From NCBI GenBank assembly GCA_013407085.1, contig JACCGJ010005514.1, forward strand, positions 1 to 64,000: a stretch of DNA of 64,000 nt, read 5' to 3'. This stretch comes from Atriophallophorus winterbourni (Eukaryota > Platyhelminthes > Trematoda > Plagiorchiida > Microphallidae). The notes beneath the pieces are model-generated. The model had not been told where the DNA came from. It made no database searches and saw only the letters and a list, made by a program, of their open reading frames with translations. Position 1 is the first letter of the stretch. The number at the start of each line of letters is the position of its first letter. Positions 11,459 through 23,100 of this stretch are shown here, one piece after another. The position numbers and the translations under genes are program-made.

Positions 11459-14400
11459 ATGGATGAAGAACAGCCACAGTTGCTTGTAGAGACGTATCAC
11501 AAAAATACACAACCGCAGATTCCGCATTGCAGGGATGACTTCAAACTTGACGAGGCCCAACGCTTTATCGATGAGTTGATTGCAATCCTGCAAAACGCCT
11601 CGGACCTTGCAAACATAACAACAGTTTATCGAACGGCGAGGCAGCTAAGTCGTATTTACACAATGTGCCGTGACAAGCGAATGGAATTATCACAATACAT
11701 GAATGACACCGGCCTTCCCAGACTATTGACTCGTTTAATTAAACGTTTGAACAACATCGGGGTATTTAGCAATGACGGGAATTGGTTCTCTTCCTTTTAC
11801 TTATACACAATCAGTTGGAATTTTACCGAATTGAACGAGAACTTCGCAACATCAATGGGCGTCACGGGGATTTCACAACTTCTAATGTTAAACCTTGGCC
11901 ACCAACCGTATCTGACGAACATTAACAGCAAAAATGTTTATTTCCTCATTAAAGCCAGCTTATACATATTGCATAACATAATCAAGATACCCGGAAATCG
12001 AGATATGGGGCAATTCGCATTAGGTCGTGAGGCTTTGGTGAACATACTCAGTCTAGATGATGAAGAATCTTTGCGTTGTGTGGCAGCTCTATGCTTGGCG
12101 CATTTGGTGAACGAGGATGAAATCAATGTGATCCAACCTCAGCAATCTGAACGACCGAATTTGTTACGCATTCTGCTGAATCAAATATGCTCCGCTAGTA
12201 TTTCGGTGAAGCGCAGATACCATGGATTTCAACTTGTCGAAATACTCACCGCTCTGAGCGCGCTTGCAGTAAATGAACCTATACAGCCAGCCATTCTATC
12301 GCTGGATGTCGAAAAGATGCCGAAACCGGGGAAACAATTACCTCAAAACTTTCAGCCTGTAAATTGCCTAAAATTCTTAACCGATTTGACGGATACTTAC
12401 ATTAACCCAGAGTCATCCGATGAGAAACAGAGGGAGGCGAATGCCGCTATTCGCATTATATATCATTTGTTGTTCAATGAGGACTTAGTCAATAGGACAA
12501 AATTCAAAAACACCATGAAGCATCTGCTGGACATATCACGTTATCCGACGGTCCTGGAAAGGTCAGATAAAGCACTAAGCCGCGTTTTGGAGAATATGTT
12601 GTGGCAAAGCCAGCAACCCCACTTTTCATCAGAGTTCATCGAATACCGATTACCCGAACCTAGTCATTGTGGCCCGGTTATCGTTAGTTATTCATCTGCC
12701 AATCAACAAGCTGTTGCCTATTTCATGCATCAACTTCGTGCCGCTGGTCTTCCCGTGTGGAACGATACAGAAGATATGATGATAAGTCATTCTAGCGCTC
12801 AGGACACCGGTCTAAGTGCTTTGGCAGCTACCGTACTGGACCAAAAGAGTTGGCTGCAGTGCTTAAATCAAGCTACGGTGATGATCGCTTGTCTTAGTGA
12901 TGCCTACAGATTAAATCCTGGTTGTCGTTCGGAATTGGAATATTTCATCGCTTCAAACAACGAGAACCAACCAAAAGTTCTAATCTATATCATATTGCCC
13001 CCCAAATTTCGGATTAACGGATGGATCAGCCGCATGCCAAACGTTCAAGACGCGATTGATTTCACACACAAGCGAACGTTTATCCACAATTTACAAGTGC
13101 TTGTTGCACGAGCTGGACGTCCGTATGGAATAACCGTAGCTGACGAACAACTTGAGCCATTGTCTTTCGAGTTAGACATGCAAAAAGCTTATATAAGCGT
13201 CGAAGATTTGCAAAGTTTGAAATCGTCTTCGGTGTTTCTAACTTCCTCGGATAGCGAACCTTCCAGGCACAGTGTGATTACACACACGGCGGAGCAAATG
13301 GTTTCCAAAGGAAGTCCTAGAGTCGTAACACCAACACTATCACCGAAGCACAGTTCGGACTCGGGCACAATGACATCCGTTCACTCACATCGATCGGGAA
13401 GTCAAAAGCGAGCAGAATTACCGAGGGTGGCCTCGGTACCTGAGGAAAAGTTGAAAGATTCTTTTGAACATGAGATCGAAGACATCGAGTTAACTGAGCT
13501 TATACGAGCCACTACACCCATATCACCCATAGCACCAGATATAGCACAAGATGAGGAGAAGTATGATGATAAGCTGCAATCGCAGACCAGTGCGAAAGTC
13601 GCAGAAGGGCCCCATAGTACGGCAAAATCTTGCCTTGTTTCTGTTGACGAGAAGCTTGCTCCAGATATAACAGTGATGATCGATAAAAGTAACGAAGACG
13701 ATGGGTATCCAAAAAGCGCGGAATCATCAAATGGTACAATCAAAACTGGAACAAGCAAGTCGGAGGGGTATGAACAAATTAATTTTGAGAATACAGAAGG
13801 CAAAAGAGCAAACGATTCTTGTGCTAACCTGGAAAATAAAACACAAGAGAATGCTCCGAAGGATGGTGAGATAAAAAGACCAAGTGTGCGCGATCAGAAG
13901 GAGAAAGCAGATGATGTTCATTCCATTAGTGTAGAATCTAAGAATACAAACACCACTTCAAGTGAACGTAAGAAATTCAAACTAGATGACAAGAGAGCGG
14001 ATGCAGTAAGTCACAAATCAGATCATTCTAATAAAGATATATCAACTGGGGTATCTGCTTCGAAAGAAAATGCCGATAAATTGCGAGTAGAAACGCAATC
14101 AGGATTGATGCCTGGAATGGAAGTGCCGCCTTTAGCAAACACGCATGGAGCAAATGCTATGGGGCTTGAGTTGGAAGATGATCACGCTAGTAAAATGAGT
14201 GACATTGCATCAATTTCCGTCAAGTCTTTGTTGGATGTTCCACCATGTGCTGAACAAGTTGAAGTGGTAGTTCCAGCAACGAGTGATGATGTGATTCAGG
14301 AACCGACGGGAATTACCCTGATAACCGAGACTCCCGATGGTGTGATGTCAGAGGAACCGCAACTAGCAACCAATTTGACAAAAGTAATAACCACCGCGAA

Positions 14401-15010
14401 AGAAGGGCGCACAACGCATATGCACATGAAAACAGACTTGATTCAAGACAATCTTGAAGATCCAGCTGACACCGAATCGAACACACCTGACACAATCGAA
14501 AAACAAACAGTGTCAACCGAGATAACCAAAAGTTTGAGTTCTTTGAATGCTCGACGTTCGACTGAAAAAAATTCGAGAGTAATCAGGGATTCAAGCGTTC
14601 AGACACTTTCAGCGTTGCCTGATCTGAAAACACTCAGGATGACCGAGTATAGCCTGAATGCACCAACCGAATTAGACCGGTTAAACCAGCTACTACTGCT
14701 GCAAAGCCAGTACTATCAAGAGAAAATAAATTCGGGTGCAACCTTGAAGGATCAAGGTGAATTAATAGAGCCGTACGTACGGGAATGGACCGAACAACAG
14801 GTAGATGACTGGCTTATATCGAAAGGATTGCCACACCTGTCGCACAAGTTGTGTGGTAATTTGAATGGCGTGGTTCTGTCTCAGCTGCTCTACTTGAGAT
14901 ACTGGGCTCCTGAATATTTCGCAAAGAGTGTGCGTAGTGAACTTGGACTTGGCTTTCTGGAAAGCCTTCGCTTCGTTGAAGCACTCGAAGAATTAAAAAA
15001 GAAAAGTTGA
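11459..15010 (+). CDS. ARM/HEAT-TIR-SAM protein (SARM1-like parts, different order)
   Basis: The 1183-residue protein is encoded in one exon. Residues about 30-390 form leucine-rich helices like armadillo/HEAT repeats. Residues about 404-552 form a TIR domain: box 1 VIVSYSS, an LRAAGLPVWND strand-helix, and SDAYRLNPGCRSELEYFIAS, in which E492 (bases 12932-12934) aligns with the catalytic glutamate of SARM1 and plant TIRs (the WC-x-x-EL motif). Residues about 570-1080 are polar and low in hydrophobics, likely disordered. A short helical stretch (LDRLNQLLLLQSQYYQEK) precedes a SAM-like domain at 1109-1183 (W-TEQQVDDWL, NGVVLSQLL, LGLGFLESLRFVEALEEL). SARM1 itself is ARM-SAM-SAM-TIR, so this is a rearranged relative, not a plain orthologue. 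By analogy it may be an NAD-cleaving or scaffold TIR protein in innate or neuronal signalling; enzyme activity is inference. No signal peptide or membrane segment is seen. Confidence 0.85.
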   Translation: MDEEQPQLLVETYHKNTQPQIPHCRDDFKLDEAQRFIDELIAILQNASDLANITTVYRTARQLSRIYTMCRDKRMELSQYMNDTGLPRLLTRLIKRLNNIGVFSNDGNWFSSFYLYTISWNFTELNENFATSMGVTGISQLLMLNLGHQPYLTNINSKNVYFLIKASLYILHNIIKIPGNRDMGQFALGREALVNILSLDDEESLRCVAALCLAHLVNEDEINVIQPQQSERPNLLRILLNQICSASISVKRRYHGFQLVEILTALSALAVNEPIQPAILSLDVEKMPKPGKQLPQNFQPVNCLKFLTDLTDTYINPESSDEKQREANAAIRIIYHLLFNEDLVNRTKFKNTMKHLLDISRYPTVLERSDKALSRVLENMLWQSQQPHFSSEFIEYRLPEPSHCGPVIVSYSSANQQAVAYFMHQLRAAGLPVWNDTEDMMISHSSAQDTGLSALAATVLDQKSWLQCLNQATVMIACLSDAYRLNPGCRSELEYFIASNNENQPKVLIYIILPPKFRINGWISRMPNVQDAIDFTHKRTFIHNLQVLVARAGRPYGITVADEQLEPLSFELDMQKAYISVEDLQSLKSSSVFLTSSDSEPSRHSVITHTAEQMVSKGSPRVVTPTLSPKHSSDSGTMTSVHSHRSGSQKRAELPRVASVPEEKLKDSFEHEIEDIELTELIRATTPISPIAPDIAQDEEKYDDKLQSQTSAKVAEGPHSTAKSCLVSVDEKLAPDITVMIDKSNEDDGYPKSAESSNGTIKTGTSKSEGYEQINFENTEGKRANDSCANLENKTQENAPKDGEIKRPSVRDQKEKADDVHSISVESKNTNTTSSERKKFKLDDKRADAVSHKSDHSNKDISTGVSASKENADKLRVETQSGLMPGMEVPPLANTHGANAMGLELEDDHASKMSDIASISVKSLLDVPPCAEQVEVVVPATSDDVIQEPTGITLITETPDGVMSEEPQLATNLTKVITTAKEGRTTHMHMKTDLIQDNLEDPADTESNTPDTIEKQTVSTEITKSLSSLNARRSTEKNSRVIRDSSVQTLSALPDLKTLRMTEYSLNAPTELDRLNQLLLLQSQYYQEKINSGATLKDQGELIEPYVREWTEQQVDDWLISKGLPHLSHKLCGNLNGVVLSQLLYLRYWAPEYFAKSVRSELGLGFLESLRFVEALEELKKKS

Positions 15011-15900
15011 CGATAGAATTTTTGAATATTTTTCGCGAAGATGCATTCGTCAATCTTCTTTTGTGAATTGATTTTTATTTTTATTTATTTTCCATGACAT
15101 TTTCATGGTGTATTGTATTTAAAAATTAAGTTTATAGAAATTCAAGAGCTTTTTTATAGTGTATTAAGGGGAGCCAATCAATCGTGATTAATTATGCATG
15201 GTGATAATGGTTCGATCACAATGAACTCAGGCAATACTAAGAGCTTTTATACGGCGAATGTATCAGCAATGGAGGGCTGATTTTACGTACTTAGCAAGAT
15301 TCCTTATGCAAAATATATACGTGGTAGAACAAGAATTCATACCCATCATGGAATTAAAGTCAATTGGGAGTGTTATCATGATACAGTATATTGTTTGTAT
15401 GATTTTTATAGGAATAAATTCTATCTAAAACTGGCACTTATTGGAAAGAATTTGCATCGGTCATACAGTCATGCATGAATTATTATCAAACTGCCTGCAC
15501 CTGTTGTTACAGGCTCCAGGACAGTTTCCAATATTCAGGATTGCGCATTCCAGTAACAGATCACTGCGTTAGCATCGCTGATCGACAGCTCAGAGGCACG
15601 GTCTGAAAATTTGTTACTGTACGTCGCATCATCGTGGTATGCCGCTAACTCTGTTTAGAGGCGATGGACTTTATCAACGTTAGATTCCCTACACAACCAA
15701 GCTTGAAGTAAGTGGCTCACAGATGAGTCCAAGTAGAGGTTTAACATGCCAAGCAGTCTCTCGTACATATTTCACAAACATCTAGTTGGATGAACACAGA
15801 GCCAAATTGTAAACGTTTTGACAACACAGCTCAGATTTGACGTCACCAGACACCAGCATAAACAGTTTCCAACCGTTGTTCGACCAAGCTTTTGCATTCA
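15011..15900. other. Region downstream of the ARM-TIR-SAM gene
   Basis: It holds the 3' UTR after the TGA at 15008-15010. An AATAAA is visible at 15413-15418 and is the first good polyadenylation hexamer I see; its use is unproven. Nothing else is recognised. Confidence 0.4.
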
Positions 15901-15922
15901 ATCAAAAACAAAAATGTACACG

Positions 15923-16023
15923 GTTACTGGGCAACCTGACAGTATCTTAGCCCACTTGCAGTCTCTCACTGTGCGGCACTTTGCCTGGATCAGGCTTGTG
16001 CTTTCATACCATACCATATACTG
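15923..16023 (-). repeat. SINE-like repeat family A, 5' part
   Basis: Reading the minus strand, AAGCCTGATCCAGGCAAAGT and CGCACAGTGAGAGACTGCAA lead into GGTTGCCCAGTAAC. It is the first ~100 bp of family A, with the TATGGTATGAAAGCA junction seen at several other copies. Confidence 0.8.
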
Positions 16024-16029
16024 TTGAAA

Positions 16030-16857
16030 TTCCTAATAAAATCAAACGGAATAAAATAAAAAATAGATAGGATGACCCACAGGAATGATTTCTACTATAG
16101 CTGATATGAATAATTTTGGATAATCACAACCAGTTAGCTTAAAGAATGTGCAATTCCAATAGTACACTTCGAGCAGCAATTAGAAAAGATAGTCAGCGGT
16201 AACTTTAGATGAAGAAAAAAACGTCTAGGGTTCTCAGAGTAAACGTTATGGAAAGCGTCGTAGAAGAATCGAGAATCATGTTTTCGCGAGTTAATTCCCT
16301 CACATATGAACCTAAATTATCAATCTATTATAAATTTTAATTAAAAGCAACGACGAGAAATTCTGGTTGCATTGGTCATACAGTGTTAAATGAAGCGTTT
16401 AAGTTTGAATACCGCTAGGCTAGAAAGGTTGTTTTGAATGAAATCAGCTTTAGACGAAAAACAAAGGGATATTCAGTGTTTCTTTACAGCTTTGGTTTAT
16501 CAGAATTCGACATGATAATTCAGCATGGCACAAGTGTCTCACAAGAGGTAAACAGAAAGACTGAGTAATTGTTTAAATTTTGGGTTGAGTGGAGTAGCGC
16601 TTTCATCCAGTGAAGTAAAACAGCATACAAAGACGATTACATGTGCCATAGAATGCTCAGAGTGTATGGATAGAACTACTTCAAAAAACAGGAGCAGTCT
16701 AGAACGGAGAGGCAGCATAAAAACACGACAGAAATTACGCTTGCATTGCCTATAAATACTACTTACCCAACACAAACTCTCGACTAGAGAGAGAGAGAAA
16801 AAGCAAAAAAACAAATTGATTAAAAATGGACAGTATAAAATGTAATGCATTCTGACT
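16030..16857. other. Intergenic stretch 3' of SERGEF
   Basis: No gene is seen. A short GA-rich run (about 16785-16805) is present. The SERGEF transcript should end in the right-hand edge of this stretch, because its AATAAA lies at 16862-16857. Confidence 0.45.
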
Positions 16858-17192
16858 TTATTCAATAACAGCGAATGAATGTCCATATCCAGCGCCCATT
16901 CGTTTCACGAAAGCCATATTTCCCGATTGAGAAGGAATGTGGACAATTTGGGGAGTGGAGTAAGTTTGTTGACCTACAACACCACACATTCCATGCTCGT
17001 TCCAACCCCAGGCCCACAAGCGACCGGAAGCGTCCACGGCGAGCGAGTGTTCAGAACCGGTGGCTATCTTGGTTATTCGTTCGGGGAACAAGACTTGCGC
17101 CGGTACAGGGTCGTAAGACGGATCGGCTATCGTGTGAGAGCGACCAAGTTGGTGCAAATTCGAGCGACCCCAAGTGAACACGGCGCCACTTT
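16858..17192 (-). CDS. SERGEF: SERGEF exon 6 (blades 6-7 and stop)
   Basis: The acceptor at 17194-17193 gives ESGAVFTWGRSNLHQLGR in frame with exon 5. The exon ends GAGYGHSFAVIE and TAA at 16860-16858. A second AG 18 bases upstream (17212-17211) would also keep the frame but inserts ALHAIS into the blade; the nearer one fits the family better. The stop codon lies inside an AATAAA hexamer. Confidence 0.9.
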
Positions 17193-20100
17193 CTGAAATC
17201 GCGTGAAGAGCTGTGAGTTATGGCCACCTATCACGCTTATTGTTTGAATATCGATTAAGCAGGGTGAAAGCCGTAAGTGGGTGGCACTCAAGCAACATTT
17301 TCTCATATTGTGTAAAATCAAATTCCACCTATCATGACTAGGCAAGCTAGATCGTGGGATGTGAGTTCAACGAAATAAAAATCCTTACTTTCAAAGGAAG
17401 GAAACGAAACACTACGAGAGTTGTAGTCTGAATGACAGTGATGAAATGGGCTGAATACCAGCAAAACCCTAATCGCGACCACGGGAAAGAAACAACCTGA
17501 GGAATATCAACTGTCCAAATCGATCTAAGAAAAGGTATTTTAAGATCAAGAGGAGATCACAGGCGAGCGTCAAATTCCCCGCGATTACAACATATATTAA
17601 TGTAAAACTTGAGGCATGGCAGAGAAAACGAAGTTGGATAGATACATTTCATGTTTTAAAATGGTCCACGTTAGCTTCTGCACCACACTAGAAAATACTA
17701 AGCCAAAGGCACTGCTCCCGTGGCAACTAGAGTGGTGTCAACCAGACACTGAATGCTCAACGTGAATGATGCTGATTGATGAAGATGATACTCCCGGTGC
17801 GATCGCTTCGTTGAAAGCACTTGAATTCGATGTAGTAATTAATAAAAATAAATTGTAAATTTAAGGAGTGAATAATAAAAGCAGTTCGACATATACATAT
17901 ATTCAGGTTGAAGATTCTAGATTTTTAGTGGAAAATCGTGGCCTTAAAAGACCACCGGGTAAAATATGGATAGAAACACATTCCCTATCATTGGCAATTT
18001 TCAAATAAAGTCAATGTCGATACGAATAGAACAGAGTCGAAATACGCTTTCCCCCATTGGTTCACTAGAGCTATCGGGAATGGTGGAAGAAATAGGGTTA
18101 AGCGCGTCCACGGTGGATTTGATTCCACACTTCAAATACGCGTGGTTTATCATCATCATCATCATTGTGGACACGATTATACACCGGTAGCAATTACCAA
18201 GTGCTTAACGGCCATAAAACCATGACACGATTAAAACCTAAATAGATTCGAAAGGGCTGGACACAATCAGCTAATGTACATGTAGAAGATTAAGTATAAA
18301 CAGGATGAGGTGCCTACGTCGTGAGTAAAACACTCATTCAATCAATTTTGTGAGCGAGTACAATGGCATCAATCAGTACGAGAGCTTCCTTGTGACTTTC
18401 ATTGCCATGCGGGCGGGAAATTTGTCAACCAAACGAAAAGAAGTCCACTGGTACAGGCAAAATTAACCCAGCCATACTTCGCAGGTGTTGCTTTGACTGC
18501 TCCTTTCACGCGCTTATTCAATCTTAGCCTACATCAAGGGAAAATACCACCGCATAGGAAAGCAGGAATGATAACTCCTACCGCCTTTATAAGGCGGTAG
18601 CCGTTCAGACACAGCAAACTATAGACCGGTAACGTTACTTCCGGTGATCTGTAAATTAATGGAGCGCGTTGTGACTGTGCGCATCAGAGAACATTTTAAA
18701 AACCAAAATATTTTGACCGCAGCACAACACGGTTTTTGAAGAGGTCGGTGCTGTTTATCTAGCCGTGTTACAGTGTTCGAGGATTGGACCAAGGCACTAG
18801 ACGAAGGTGAGGCAGTACATGCTTCCTACATCGACATTTTCGAAGCCTTCGATAGATTCAACCATGAAATTCTAATAAAAAAGCTCGGAGCCTATGTAAT
18901 AACGGGAATATTACTGAATTGAATAAGGGACTATCTTACTGGTAGACACGTCGAAGTTCGCGTTGGCAGCACCTTCTCTATAAAAATAGACGTCACAAGT
19001 GGAGTTCCGCAAGGATCGGTGCTTGGACCTCTTCTATTCTTGATATATGAACGATATAGTAGAGGATATTGGATGTAACTTGATATTTTTGCCGATGATA
19101 TTAAAATATGGAAACGTGTCGGGTCTGTTAATGACTGTGTAGCATTACAACGGGATCTGTGCAACTTATTTCGTTAGTCCTAGACATATTAGTTACCATT
19201 TAACCGTGCGAAATGTAAAATGCTGAGGCTTGGAAAATATCTGCACCACACCTATCAGCTTGGCACGCAAGATCTCGTCTGGACCAGCGAGGAAAAAATA
19301 TCGGTATCTGGGTGTCGTTTAACCTTAAGCCTGGACATCATTTCGGGACATTATACAATAAAGCCTGTCGTATCTTGAGCCTTCTAAAAAGGATATTTAG
19401 GATTTTCACGCCCGAAACCATACCCTGGTTAATTACGTATGTACCGCCTGTTATGGAATATTCCATCCAAGCCTTGGCGCCATGGCTGAGGAAGGATCGA
19501 ACTGCTTGACAGGATTTATCATCGTGCGACAAAGTTAGTGCCCCGTTACAGAAATTTGTCTTTCAAAGAGCGAATGTTAAAACTAAATCTACATGATTTT
19601 ACCCAAAGATGGCATTCAAATTCTTACATACTGAAAACCATCCCCTTAAACACTTGCTAAACCCCAAAGGCCATACTCAAATACGAAAACATCCAAAAGC
19701 TTTAAACATTCCGCATTCTCAATTGGATATTCGCCGTAATTTTTTCGCGGCAAGAATTTGTTTCACTTGGAACATTTTGCCGGATGAAATCACACGCTCG
19801 GAATCTGTTACGGTGTTCGCTTCTAAACTCGATGATTATATGACGAACCATGCAGTATGTGACTATTCCTTTTAATTTTTGAGAGATTTCATATTTTTAC
19901 TCCACATACCTCGTCAGCACATGATGCCATACCATATAGCTTTCTGAGTATCCTAATAAGCTTTCATCTCACCGTCACTGTGATAACGCTATTTCAGTGC
20001 ATCAACTCGGGTGCGAATAAAGATCGCCAAGTAGAGATTTACGAGAGCAGTTGTTACTTCAACTCGAAAGCCATAAGAAACAGTGTTTCATATATTTCAA

Positions 20101-23100
20101 ACCAGGATTTCAAATCAAAGATAGAATGTGATTTACCGACAATATGCTAGAATTACTGTGTCGTGCTAATCGAGTTAAAACGAACGTAAAAGCACCGTTT
20201 TGGGTTTAGCACCATTTGAATAAGTTAAATGGTTGTGGAAGCAGTCACACGAAGTATAAATTTATACACATTGAAAAAGTCAAGCGATTTCGATCATTCT
20301 CTGATTGAATGCGAGAGTAGCAGATTATCCTTTCTTCAACCCAGTTGCGCTTGTATGCCACTGTTGGATAAGGTTGATACGATCAATCTGTTCAATCACA
20401 TGAGCCCACACTCATGTAGATACAGTTTAAACCCATGACCATGAACAAAAAAGCTCATTTGCATCCATTTCCATCACATACACAGCCCCACGACCGGTTT
20501 CGTGCTGTTTTCGCTTATCATCTAGCACACGGCAGATGTATGAAGAGCACAGCGGAACATCCGAAGAACTATTATTTTCAGTGATCAAGCACCTCAAAAG
20601 GAACAATCGAAGCAGTACCTGTTAGAGCAACCATGTGATTCCAACCAGATGTGATTTCCACTACCACGTGGTCATTGAAATGTGAGCGATCCAGTCGAAT
20701 GGTAGAGGTTTTGCATTTGTTTCGTTCCGGTGAAGTGAAGTATTTCAAATCGCCCCAAATGATGATCGATCCTCTGTCTGTTCAATTCAGATAAAGAGCA
20801 GATGACGAAATGCGATATATTCACATTAAGACAATAACTAAAATAAAAGGCAATAATGAACAACGGACCAAATTCGGAAGTTTTTCGATTGGATTTGTTA
20901 GAAAGCAGGAGACACCGAAGACGCCAGTAACTAATTTGCAAGTTGAACCGGAAGAATGAGATAAATCGGTGTGAATGGGGGCACAATGCCAGACAACAGA
21001 TTGAGTCTATAGGGAGTGAAAACTAAGCCCATTTACTAAGGAACTGTTTAGATTGGGTGAGTCATATGCAGGTGAGCATGTTTTAGGTCAGTGATGCTTT
21101 TGACACACAGGTGCAAAAGCTCTTGCCGGGGATGTGTGCACAAAAATACGTTGCATTTTTAATCGGAAACAGTTACCAGCGCCATAATTTGCAGGTGTCT
21201 AATTCATTGGTATTGTAGACAACATGTGCCAGCCTTCATCCAGTACAAAATGTGTTATCATACTCGCGTGATCCGGCATCAAGTATTGATGTAATCAATA
21301 TCAAGGTGCGAAAGCAGCAGAACGGAGGATTTACTACATTCACTGAAGACTGATCATCGTGGCCCGGTGGTCTAGGGGTATGATACTCGCTTTGGGTGCG
21401 AGTGGTCCCGGGTTCAAATCCCGGTCGGGCCCCATATTTTCAGAAATTTTTGCTTACACAATAAACCCATAATTTAGACAGATAAACCAGTCTGACACTG
21501 AAAATCGGATCGCAATCGATTACATCTATATTATGGTAGCGTTGCAGCATAAATGTGTTCTACGAAACAGTCATAACTCTTGCTCTGAGCGACTCAAGTT
21601 GAATTAGTTTTTAATATATAATTTTATATCAGGCATAACACGAGCATTGCTAGATGTTTCTCCGTTGTACCACATTGTGAAGAGCCCTGTCTCATATACA
21701 ATGTCTATTTGACCGCAACATTAATAGCGAATAGAAGCAGCATAAAATGATACGTCGGATACAATCGGTTAATGATATGGTAGAGATCAAAATCAGCAGC
21801 GCATGCACTAGTAGACCGAATCCGGAAAAAAATCAGGGCTAGTGCTTCTAATGCCGCCTTGGTCATTCACATACAACTCAGTTCTTTACGTTCGCAACGT
21901 TAACCACAATTGCACGAAGCTTAACCAGAGACTGTGCAAACTACTCGTGAGTAGCGAAGTAATCAAAATAATTATTTAGCTGAACACAGTGCTATCACGT
22001 ATCCGACGTTGGTAAAACCACGTATGGAAATTAAAGTCTAAGTCAAAAAACTCAATTTTATATTAACATACAATGGAAACATTTCGACATGGATCAATTA
22101 GTCATAGCCACGAAAAGAACATTTGAACCTAATGGGTTAGAACAGGTTTGGGTTCGGACCGATCGTGTACCCATAATTCAAAGAGGTTTGAGTGCGATCG
22201 GTTTTGGGTAACGTTTACTTCTGACACAGAAGCTTCTTCTGAACAAGGGCGATATTCATGATAGGGAATACGACTAATAAGCAGTCAACCAACCACTTCT
22301 GTTTTGACCTTACCGCTAAACAGTGTATATTAAGCCAGGGTCAATTATCGATTTGCCTGGGTAACGTCTCGCTTTTGACAAAGGCCAGTGCACCAACTTT
22401 TTATAACAGTGATTCAATAAGTCAAACCTCTATTATGGTAAAATGTTTATAAAATAATGGAGCAGTATGAGCATAACTGAGTCAAAAACAGAAGTTATAG
22501 TTAAGGAACTGCCTTACCTGACAACACAGCAGAATGGTAAGCACCACAGGCACAATCGACAGGCTTTTCTTCGTTAGAAAAATGTTCACTAAATTCCGTG
22601 ATAGGCGCTCCGTGAGTGTTTCGATCGGTCAGCCCTAACTGACCTCGTCTATTAGACCCCCATGTGAAAATGGAACCGCAATCTAGCAAGGGAATTGCAA
22701 TGACAGGATAACCGTTTTACTTGTGATGGCTAGCGCATGCTTTAATCCTGCACTGATACATTTGACGGGTGGTAAAGAAATGGGTATCTGAAAATGTCTT
22801 AGTTGACAAAAACCAACCGGAATAGAAGTGGCTTTGAAGTTATCCACGCTAAGCTGATTATCCGCATTGGATCCCAGCCCGAATAAACTACCATCGTCGG
22901 TAAGAATAAGAGAAAAATCCCAGCCGCAAGCAACTGCACGAATAGGACTATCGAACTTGTTGAACACGGGGCGAAATATCATGGTTTCCAAGTCATCGCG
23001 GCCAAGCTGGTTCATGGTATTTAACCCGCAGGTGAACAACTGGTGTCCTGACACGACGCAGATGAGTAGAAATACAAAGATTACCTGCGGCATACAGCGA

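Noticed and set aside
13402..13803. 133-codon minus-strand frame, and other frames opposite 11459-15010
   Set aside because: Antisense shadows of the ARM-TIR-SAM frame, without domains.
17193..17210. An upstream acceptor (17212-17211) for the last SERGEF exon
   Set aside because: It keeps the frame but adds six residues inside a blade; the nearer acceptor gives VALTESGAVFTWG, which fits the RCC1 spacing.
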